Shown here: in pieces, positions 57,915 through 64,000 of the stretch
Layout: every line of letters starts with the position of its first letter
Numbering within the stretch: the first letter of the stretch is position 1
DNA from: Maritalea sp049801075
GTDB taxonomy: Bacteria > Pseudomonadota > Alphaproteobacteria > Rhizobiales > Devosiaceae
Length of the DNA: 64,000 nucleotides
NCBI RefSeq assembly: GCF_049801075.1
Contig: NZ_JBNAGG010000001.1
Location: forward strand, 806,001-870,000
Direction of reading: 5' to 3'
Translations under genes and position numbers: made by a program
Notes under the pieces: model-generated
Told to the model about the DNA's origin: nothing
Seen by the model: only the letters and a program-made list of their open reading frames with translations
Database searches by the model: none

Positions 57915-58754
57915 TTGACCAGCGTGCCCCCACCAACAGTGAACCCGATCAATGACAATGATGCGGGATCGCCTCCGCCCCCACCAGAGCAGCTTTCGCC
58001 GTTGGATGCCATTGTGATGGGGCTGCGCTTTTATTCACGCTTGCCCACAGGAGACAGCCCGCATTTGCCGCTTAATTTTGGCAAGATGATTCATTTTTTG
58101 CCCATGGCGAGTCTAATTATGGGTGTGTTCCCCGCGCTAACTATTTTGTTGCTCGGCGCGCTGGGCGTGCAAAGCTTGTTTGTGGCCACAGTTGCTTTCG
58201 CCATGAGCGCGGTGATCACTGGGGCAATGGCAGAAGATGCATTTGGCGACGCGATGGATGGTTTGTTTGGCGGACATGATGTTGCCAGGCGCTTGGAAAT
58301 CATGAAGGATTCCCGCCATGGCACCTATGGCGTTTTGGGGCTGATTGCACCCTTTATGCTACGCGTGATTACTCTTGGCACCTTGATCTCTCTAAGCCCT
58401 GTTGCGGGGGCAATCTTGTGGCTTGTCGCCTCAATGCTGGCGCGCCAGACTGCGCCGATTGTGGCGGTGATGTTGCCCCCTGCACGCAGCGATGGCGCAT
58501 CCGCTGGCGCAGGCATTCTGGCAAAGAAAGATTTTTTCTTTGGCTTTGCTCCTGCACTTGCGTTGTTCAGCTTTTTTGCGCTGCTGCTTGCAGGCCCAAT
58601 TGGGCTTATTCTTGCACTGGCATTTGGCGCGGGGCTTTGCTTTTTCTGGTTGAAACTTTTGACAAAATTGCTGGGCGGTCAAACAGGCGACACAATCGGC
58701 GCATTGCAGCTGCTTCTTGAAATTGCCGCATTGAGTGCCTTTATTCTTATTTAG
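57915..58754 (+). CDS. cobS: Adenosylcobinamide-GDP ribazoletransferase (cobalamin synthase)
   Basis: Membrane enzyme joining adenosylcobinamide-GDP and alpha-ribazole, the last stage of cobalamin assembly. 279 residues from a TTG at 57915, which has AAGGAAA seven bases upstream; a GTG at 57876 adds 13 unlikely residues. The N-terminus is Pro-rich, then comes the signature RFYSRLPTG. GAMAEDAFGDAMDGLFGG (acidic metal/pyrophosphate motif) and MKDSRHGTYGVLGL follow, with six or seven helices, then GGQTGDTIGALQ near the end. It is divergent from cobT. No B12 riboswitch is visible in the short shared leader. Confidence 0.95.
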   Translation: MTSVPPPTVNPINDNDAGSPPPPPEQLSPLDAIVMGLRFYSRLPTGDSPHLPLNFGKMIHFLPMASLIMGVFPALTILLLGALGVQSLFVATVAFAMSAVITGAMAEDAFGDAMDGLFGGHDVARRLEIMKDSRHGTYGVLGLIAPFMLRVITLGTLISLSPVAGAILWLVASMLARQTAPIVAVMLPPARSDGASAGAGILAKKDFFFGFAPALALFSFFALLLAGPIGLILALAFGAGLCFFWLKLLTKLLGGQTGDTIGALQLLLEIAALSAFILI

Positions 58755-58782
58755 ACCGAATTGCTGTTCGAAAGGGTTTCCC

Positions 58783-59469
58783 TTGGTTTTTATTGGCATC
58801 GCGCTGCTCATTGTGCTCGCCCTCACTTTGCTGATCTCGTCTAATGCCGGTGAAATGATCGGTTTGGCCGAACAGGATTTTGGCCAATTGATTGTGTTGC
58901 TTGCCGTGCTTGTGCTGGTGGCAGGCGGTGCCTTTGGTCGCCGCATTCGATTGGGCGAAATGCTCTCGGGCATTGTGATGTGGAGTGCCATATTTGCCGC
59001 GATTATTATCGGCTATAGTTTCCGAGCAGATTTCGAACGGTTTGGATCGCGCTTATGGGGACAGCTTTCCCCCGGATCTGGCTATTCAGACGCAGAAGGC
59101 GGCACCGTTATGTTTAGCCGCGACATAAACGATCATTTTGTGATCAATGCCAAAATTAATGGGAATACGGAACGCTTTCTATTCGACACAGGCGCATCGA
59201 CCATTGTGCTGACTGCAGACAGCGCGCGGGCGGCTGGGTTTGACCCATCGCGTTTGATCTATTCAATCCCTGTACAAACGGCAAATGGTCGAACCGAGGC
59301 TGCTCGGATCAAGCTAGAGCGGATAGAGGTGGGCGGCATCGTGCGTGAAAATATCGAAGCCTTGGTGGCGCGGCGCGAAGCGCTGAATGAGAATTTGCTG
59401 GGAATGAATTACCTACAAACCTTGCGCGGCTTTAGCGTACAAGGCGATCAGCTCACGCTTACGGATTAA
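58783..59469 (+). CDS. Retropepsin-like aspartic protease (TIGR02281 clan AA)
   Basis: 228 residues from a TTG at 58783, with AAAGGG six bases upstream; a GTG at 58735 inside cobS is the alternative. There are three N-terminal membrane helices (about 2-20, 33-48 and 62-78). A periplasmic single-lobe protease domain follows with FLFDTGASTIVLT (catalytic DTG), a flap region and LLGMNYL. As a single lobe it must dimerise to form the active site. Relatives are rhizobial and alphaproteobacterial, function unknown. It starts 28 bases after cobS and its end overlaps convergent dusA by four bases. Confidence 0.9.
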   Translation: MVFIGIALLIVLALTLLISSNAGEMIGLAEQDFGQLIVLLAVLVLVAGGAFGRRIRLGEMLSGIVMWSAIFAAIIIGYSFRADFERFGSRLWGQLSPGSGYSDAEGGTVMFSRDINDHFVINAKINGNTERFLFDTGASTIVLTADSARAAGFDPSRLIYSIPVQTANGRTEAARIKLERIEVGGIVRENIEALVARREALNENLLGMNYLQTLRGFSVQGDQLTLTD

Positions 59470-60461
59470 GCGGCAGCTTGCCGTGCAGCAATCAACAGAT
59501 CAAAAGCCTCTTCAACCAGCTCCACCCCACGATCCGCTTTCACCGCTTCAACGGTAAGCAATTGGCGGTAGCGGCGTGCACCCGGCTTGCCAAAACCAAG
59601 ACCCAACATGTGGCGCACAATTTGATTCAGTTTTGCGCCCTTAGTCATTTGAATTTCAGCATAATTTGTCATCACTTCACAAAGCGATTCAAGCGAAATT
59701 GGCGGTGTGTCATCGCCAAAAATTTCGCGATCCACATCCCACAACAGTGTTGGATTGTGATAGGCAGCGCGACCCAACATCACCCCATCCACATGTTGCA
59801 AATGGGTTTGGCATTGCGCCAGATCTTCAATGCCGCCATTGATCATTAATGGCAAACCGCCAACATGATTTTTCAAGCGATAGACACGATCATAATCAAG
59901 TGGTGGTACTTCACGGTTTTGCTTGGGTGACAGGCCCTGCAACCATGCCTTTCGCGCATGGACATAAAGCGCATCCACTTTGGCATCCAACATGTGATCC
60001 ACGAAACGACGCAAATCCTCTTCACTGTCCTGATCATCAATGCCGATACGGCATTTGACGGTGATTGGTGTGTCGGTGACATCGCGCATGGCCCGCACAC
60101 AATCAGCGACAAGTTCTGGCTCAGCCATCAAGCAAGCACCGAAGCGACCGGATTGGACACGATCTGACGGACACCCGACATTAAGGTTGACCTCGTCATA
60201 ACCAAACTGATCGCAAAGCTTGGTGGCTTCAGCTAACTCCTTCGGATCGGAGCCGCCCAACTGCACCGCGATGGGATGCTCCACATCATCATTGTAGTTC
60301 AGCAGCCAGTCCGCCCCGCCGCGGATCAGCGCAGCACTGGTGACCATTTCAGTAAACAGCAGCGCATGACGCGACAAATGGCGGTGGAAAAACCGGCAAT
60401 GCCGATCTGTCCAGTCCATCATCGGAGCCACAGAAAATTTACGCGCTTGCTGGATGCTCAT
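59466..60461 (-). CDS. dusA: tRNA-dihydrouridine(20/20a) synthase
   Basis: FMN enzyme reducing uridine 20 and 20a in the D-loop of tRNA. 331 residues. The TIM-barrel opening is FSVAPMMDWTDRHCRFFHR, and the catalytic Cys is in NLNVGCPSDRVQSGRFGACLM. VKCRIGIDDQDS, LYVHARKAWLQGLSPKQNRE and INGGIEDL are DusA-specific text, the ARKA loop in particular. It is a single gene between the aspartic protease (four-base convergent overlap) and a small membrane protein gene. The start at 60461 is not tightly supported but matches the family. Confidence 0.96.
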   Translation of the reverse strand: MSIQQARKFSVAPMMDWTDRHCRFFHRHLSRHALLFTEMVTSAALIRGGADWLLNYNDDVEHPIAVQLGGSDPKELAEATKLCDQFGYDEVNLNVGCPSDRVQSGRFGACLMAEPELVADCVRAMRDVTDTPITVKCRIGIDDQDSEEDLRRFVDHMLDAKVDALYVHARKAWLQGLSPKQNREVPPLDYDRVYRLKNHVGGLPLMINGGIEDLAQCQTHLQHVDGVMLGRAAYHNPTLLWDVDREIFGDDTPPISLESLCEVMTNYAEIQMTKGAKLNQIVRHMLGLGFGKPGARRYRQLLTVEAVKADRGVELVEEAFDLLIAARQAAA

Positions 60462-60590
60462 GCTTTTTTGATCACACCTATTGGGATTAAGTGGCGTCCA
60501 TTAGCACAAAAATTTGCCTTTGTCGCGTGTCTAACAAATCTAGCTGGAACAGGTGCCCCGCCCATGCGTTACCCCTTTCCGGAGGTAATT

Positions 60591-60809
60591 ATGCAAGACG
60601 AACAAACTGAACAGAATGAGACATTGAAAAAGACAGAGGCGCGGCAAGGCCAGCGCGGGTTTAGCACGCGCGTATTGTTGATCTCCCTACCGTTGATCAT
60701 CTTGGCATTTATTGCCATCTATATTTTCGCTGAAGCCAATGACAGTGAGAACCCTAGCGCTGGCGATGTGCCAAGCGTAGACAGCAGCGAAACACCCCCA
60801 ACTGAATAA
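60591..60809 (+). CDS. Small single-helix membrane protein
   Basis: 72 residues from an ATG five bases after a perfect GGAGG. It has a charged Glu/Gln/Lys-rich cytosolic N-terminus (1-25), one membrane helix (about 27-47, VLLISLPLIILAFIAIYIF), and an acidic Ser/Pro/Glu tail (50-72) likely periplasmic. No family is recognised. The frame is open back to 60276, but the ribosome binding site and the composition support the short form. It lies 129 bases after dusA's divergent start and 122 bases before kdgK. Confidence 0.72.
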   Translation: MQDEQTEQNETLKKTEARQGQRGFSTRVLLISLPLIILAFIAIYIFAEANDSENPSAGDVPSVDSSETPPTE

Positions 60810-60931
60810 ACCGCCTCGCGGCTCACGCAGCGTACGGCATTGCGCGTGGTGGACCTTGCCAGACGCCAAAACATAAGGCTAAGAACGCATTGTCCCTGCC
60901 GCATTGCGGCATAATGTGTTGGAGGTCCCTG

Positions 60932-61843
60932 ATGAGCAACCTAGTTTCCATTGGCGAATGCATGATTGAAATGAGCGCACTGGAAAACGGGCTCTATAAA
61001 AAGGGATATGCGGGCGACAGCCTCAATATGGCATATTACGCCCGCGCCTTTTTGCCCCAAAATGTCGATGTGGATTATTTCACCGCGCTTGGCGACGATG
61101 GCGAGAGCGAGGCGCTGGCCAAAAGCATAGAGGCGCATGGCATTGGCGCCGACCTAATCTGCAAATTACCCGGCAAAGCACCCGGCCTTTATCTGATTTC
61201 GCTGGAAGATGGTGAACGCACCTTCAGCTATTGGCGCTCAACTTCCGCCGCGAAAGAAATGGCACGGGATTTGACGCATTTGGAGCGATCCTTTTTGGGC
61301 GATAAGTCACTGTTCTTTTCTGGCATCAGCTTAGCGATCCTCGAACCAGATACGCGCGCGCAGTTTTTAGACATTCTGGCCAAAGCCAAGGCAGCAGGGC
61401 AGCAAGTGATTTTCGACAGCAATCTGCGACCCGCACTTTGGAAAAATCGGCAAGAGATGGCGGATTGGGCTGCGAAAGCATCTGAAGTGAGCACCATGGC
61501 ATTGCCCACCGTGCCTGACGAATATGTGCTGTTTGACGAGAAATCATCAGAGCAAGTTGCTGAACGCTATTTGCGCGCGGGATGTCGCGAAGTGGTAGTG
61601 AAAGCCGGGCCCGCTGATGCATTGGTAACCAATGGCACAGACAAAGAATGGATTGGCCCTGCGGAAGCGCTGAAACCTGTGGATACAACTGGCGCAGGCG
61701 ACAGCTTTAATGGCGGCTACATTGCGGCACGTTTAGACGGGCAAAGCATGGCAGACGCAGCACGATTTGCCCACAAAGTGGCGGGCCAAGTCATCCAACA
61801 TCGGGGTGCATTGGTGCCCGACATTCAGCAATTGGTGCGATAA
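60932..61843 (+). CDS. kdgK: 2-keto-3-deoxygluconate kinase-like PfkB sugar kinase
   Basis: 303 residues from the ATG at 60932, with GGAGG six bases upstream. The PfkB/ribokinase fold begins VSIGECMIEM and has YAGDSLNMAYYAR for sugar binding, and the C-terminal DTTGAGDSFNGGYIAARL with the catalytic Asp and anion hole. FDSNLRPALWK is typical of KDG kinases. It phosphorylates 2-keto-3-deoxygluconate, from pectin, alginate or glucuronate breakdown, to KDPG for the Entner-Doudoroff pathway. No uronate genes are nearby, so the exact sugar is inferred. Confidence 0.9.
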   Translation: MSNLVSIGECMIEMSALENGLYKKGYAGDSLNMAYYARAFLPQNVDVDYFTALGDDGESEALAKSIEAHGIGADLICKLPGKAPGLYLISLEDGERTFSYWRSTSAAKEMARDLTHLERSFLGDKSLFFSGISLAILEPDTRAQFLDILAKAKAAGQQVIFDSNLRPALWKNRQEMADWAAKASEVSTMALPTVPDEYVLFDEKSSEQVAERYLRAGCREVVVKAGPADALVTNGTDKEWIGPAEALKPVDTTGAGDSFNGGYIAARLDGQSMADAARFAHKVAGQVIQHRGALVPDIQQLVR

Positions 61844-62043
61844 CCCTTTCCTGACGCAAGTGCTTTTTGTGCTTTACACAAAAGAGCTTGGCATAGATGC
61901 CCCTTTTAGCGCGGGGCGATCTGTGCAATGCTGCGCTTAAGCGCTGTACAAGCTGCGCCACGCTAAATTGTGTTTTTGGGTGACAACCCCGTCAACACAT
62001 TTTAAGCCGAACAAAATTGGGAAACGTCTTACTTGAGGTTCAT

Positions 62044-62949
62044 ATGAGAATTGCAATGCTCGCCCGAAATTCCTCACTCTACTCGCATAAGCGCCTGAAA
62101 GAGGCCGCAGAGGCGCGTGGACACGAGCTTGATATGATCAACACTTTGCGATGTTACATGAACATCGCCTCACGACGTCCCGAAGTCTATTATAATGGTG
62201 AAAAGCTGACCGGATATGATGCGGTAATCCCGCGTATCGGCTCATCCATCACCTATTATGGTTTGGCCGTTTTGCGTCAATTTGAAATGATGGGCGTTTA
62301 CCCGTTGAATGAATCGGTGGCAATCGGCCGCTCACGCGACAAGTTGCGCTCAATGCAGCTGATGTCTCGCGATGGCATTGGCTTGCCCGTGACCACGTTT
62401 GCGCATGACCCACGGCAAACCGAAGAAGTTTTGCGGCTCGCTGGTGGCGCGCCTTTGGTGATCAAATTGCTTGAAGGCACCCAAGGGATTGGTGTGGTTT
62501 TGGCAGATAGTGATCGTTCAGCCAAATCTGTGATTGAGGCTTTCCGTGGCGCTGGCGTGAACATTCTGGTGCAAGAATTCATCAAGGAAGCTGGCGGGAC
62601 CGATATCCGCGCAATCGTGATTGGCGGCAAAGTTGTGGCGGCGATGGAACGACGCGGGGCTGAGGGCGAATTCCGCTCTAACCTGCACCGTGGTGGTTCC
62701 TCACGTCGTGTTAAGATCACACCAGAAGAACGGTCAACTGCTATCCGCGCCGCCAAGGCCATGGGACTTAATGTGTGCGGCGTTGATATGCTACGCTCTA
62801 ACCATGGTGCGGTGGTGATGGAAGTGAACTCCTCCCCCGGTCTGGAAGGCGTTGAATCCGCGACAGGGCTCGACATTGCTGGCAAGGTTATCGAGTTTAT
62901 GGAAAAGCACCATAAGCCTTGGGCCACAAAGACCAAGGGCAAGGGTTAA
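62044..62949 (+). CDS. rimK: RimK family ATP-grasp ligase (ribosomal protein S6 glutamate ligase)
   Basis: 301 residues from the ATG at 62044 with GAGG five bases upstream; the frame is open to 62017 by TTG. ATP-grasp fold: RIAMLARNSSLYSHKRL opening, IPRIGSSITYYG, APLVIKLLEGTQGIGVVLAD (ATP loop), VQEFIKEAGGTDIRAIVIG, RRGAEGEFRSNLHRGG, and the metal site VVMEVNSSPGLEGVE. RimK adds glutamates to the C-terminus of ribosomal protein S6 and relatives make poly-glutamate. It lies six bases before a zinc deacylase-like gene, an arrangement that suggests an opposing activity. GC-rich palindrome GCGCTTAAGCGC lies upstream at 61932-61943. Confidence 0.94.
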   Translation: MRIAMLARNSSLYSHKRLKEAAEARGHELDMINTLRCYMNIASRRPEVYYNGEKLTGYDAVIPRIGSSITYYGLAVLRQFEMMGVYPLNESVAIGRSRDKLRSMQLMSRDGIGLPVTTFAHDPRQTEEVLRLAGGAPLVIKLLEGTQGIGVVLADSDRSAKSVIEAFRGAGVNILVQEFIKEAGGTDIRAIVIGGKVVAAMERRGAEGEFRSNLHRGGSSRRVKITPEERSTAIRAAKAMGLNVCGVDMLRSNHGAVVMEVNSSPGLEGVESATGLDIAGKVIEFMEKHHKPWATKTKGKG

Positions 62950-62955
62950 GGCCAA

Positions 62956-63996
62956 ATGAGACCAAACGCGTTTGAGATTGGCGGCGAGCGCATTGCGCCC
63001 GGCGAGCGGCGAACTGTGGATTTACCCGTCAGCGTTTTGTCTGACCACACGCCAGTGACCATGTCGACCCATGTTATTCATGGCAAACGCGCAGGCCCCA
63101 CCATATTTGTAAGCGCAGCTATTCACGGCGATGAAGTGATTGGCGTGGAAATTGTGCGCCGTGTGCTGCAATCGCCAAAATTGCGAGGGCTACGAGGCAC
63201 TTTAATCTGCATTCCAATCGTCAATGCCTTTGGCTTTTTAAACCATTCCCGTTATCTGCCGGATCGGCGCGACCTGAACCGCTGTTTTCCAGGCTCTGAA
63301 ACGGGTTCATTGGCCGGGCGCTTGGCGCATCTGTTCATCACTGAAATTGTTGAGCGGTCTGACTATGGGATCGACTTGCATTCGGCAGCCAGCCATCGTG
63401 ATAATTATCCGCAAATCCGCGTGACCCCCGGTCGCCCGAAATTGACTGAAATGGCCAATATGTTTGGCGCGCCGATCATGCTGAAATCGAAAGTGCGCGA
63501 AGGCTCCTTGCGTGAAGCATCGACGGCGTTGGATTGCGATGTGCTGCTTTATGAAGCTGGCGGCGGGTTGCGGTTTGACGAATTTGCCGTGCGCGTGGGG
63601 ACCACCGGGGTGCTGCGCACCTTGCATGGCCTTGGCATGATTGGCGGCAAACCTGTCGCCCCTTCCAAAACAAAGCCCTTATATTGTAGCGGCAGCCATT
63701 GGTTGCGCTCGCCTGCTGGTGGGTTGTTGCGGACGTTTAAAAAGTGTGGCGACACCGTATCTGAAGGCGATATTTTGGGCGTTGTGGCCGACCCGTTTGG
63801 CGAAGTTGAAACACCGATCGCGGCCACGGGCGATGGCGTGATTATCGGGCGCAGTGAACTGCCGATTGTGAATGAAGGCGACGCGACTTTTCATGTGGCG
63901 CAACCGGCCCGCAATCGAAACGCTGAAACCGCGCTCGACCAATACACAGCAGATGTTGAAGGCTCCACCCTTTTCGACGAAGACGAGATCATCTAG
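62956..63996 (+). CDS. Succinylglutamate desuccinylase/aspartoacylase family zinc protein
   Basis: 346 residues. An AstE/AspA-type M14 metallo-deacylase: zinc ligands are visible in AAIHGDEVIG (His, Glu) and DLHSAASHRDNYPQ (His), and the arginine/carboxylate-binding text is RDLNRCFPG. LLYEAGGG holds the likely catalytic Glu. The C-terminal beta domain (about 245-330) covers the site. The family cleaves N-acyl-glutamate or -aspartate. It starts six bases after rimK, so the two are co-transcribed and the enzyme may remove or trim what RimK adds. Its stop is four bases from the window end. Confidence 0.9.
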   Translation: MRPNAFEIGGERIAPGERRTVDLPVSVLSDHTPVTMSTHVIHGKRAGPTIFVSAAIHGDEVIGVEIVRRVLQSPKLRGLRGTLICIPIVNAFGFLNHSRYLPDRRDLNRCFPGSETGSLAGRLAHLFITEIVERSDYGIDLHSAASHRDNYPQIRVTPGRPKLTEMANMFGAPIMLKSKVREGSLREASTALDCDVLLYEAGGGLRFDEFAVRVGTTGVLRTLHGLGMIGGKPVAPSKTKPLYCSGSHWLRSPAGGLLRTFKKCGDTVSEGDILGVVADPFGEVETPIAATGDGVIIGRSELPIVNEGDATFHVAQPARNRNAETALDQYTADVEGSTLFDEDEII

Positions 63997-64000
63997 TCGG

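Noticed and set aside
1..64000. CRISPR arrays, insertion sequences, integrases, tRNA and rRNA genes
   Set aside because: Looked for direct-repeat arrays, transposase motifs and tRNA T-loop text on both strands by eye; none found. A tRNAscan or IS search could still find something missed.

Overview
The window is chromosomal DNA of an alphaproteobacterium, most likely of the order Hyphomicrobiales (Rhizobiales). This rests on a DUF2865 protein, the rpiA / DUF2059 / gor gene order, a class II DAHP synthase, an Ig-like plus LysM protein of the rhizobial type, PdhS/DivJ-like histidine kinase architecture and two promoters with TTAA-N7-TTAAC (CtrA-type) boxes. A marine Devosiaceae-like organism (for example a Maritalea relative) would fit the moderate base composition, but that placement is a guess. 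Coding is dense. I see no insertion sequence, prophage, CRISPR array, tRNA or rRNA gene.

Layout: 0.2-11.8 kb, mostly minus strand: guaA, a regulator/GNAT/DMT operon, an RhlE-type RNA helicase, an AT-rich patch of orphan genes (5.6-7.0 kb), a tandem HD-GYP phosphodiesterase, rsmB, a MAPEG protein and guaB. 12-17.7 kb: an outer-membrane beta-barrel gene behind tandem CtrA-like boxes, a 700-base gene-free stretch packed with hairpins, a GFA protein, an MFS exporter, a YbaY-like protein, rlmE and a Ppx/GppA phosphatase. 17.9-21.3 kb: a membrane PAS-GGDEF-EAL protein convergent with an RpfF-like (DSF synthase) crotonase. 21.5-29.3 kb, plus strand: GST, nadC, cysQ, then padR with a two-gene RND efflux pump. 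29.3-38.1 kb, minus strand: an ArsR/Atm1-type exporter operon, a very large acidic LysM protein, cimA, GFA and cysS. 38.3-52.1 kb: cytochrome c556, VOC and FAH enzymes behind twin operators, DUF2865, gltX, nadE, a second outer-membrane barrel, aroG, a VIT1-like transporter, a quinone reductase, gor, DUF2059 and rpiA. 52.3-64 kb: L,D-transpeptidase, moaA, Lrp, nuclease, histidine kinase, divergent cobT/cobS, an aspartic protease, dusA, kdgK and a rimK/deacylase pair at the right edge.

Most genes are housekeeping: GMP, NAD, cobalamin, molybdopterin, aromatic and isoleucine precursors, tRNA and rRNA modification. Three themes stand out. First, cyclic-di-GMP and diffusible-signal genes lie close together (HD-GYP, PAS-GGDEF-EAL, RpfF-like synthase), and the synthase has a consensus CtrA box just upstream. 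Second, there is a strong thiol/glutathione detoxification layer (gor, GST, MAPEG, two GFA proteins, three VOC proteins, Atm1-type exporter). Third, several loci have well-formed palindromic operators, including a perfect 15-base inverted repeat that swallows the arsR ribosome binding site. Several genes appear to start at TTG or GTG, and the LysM gene possibly at CTG.
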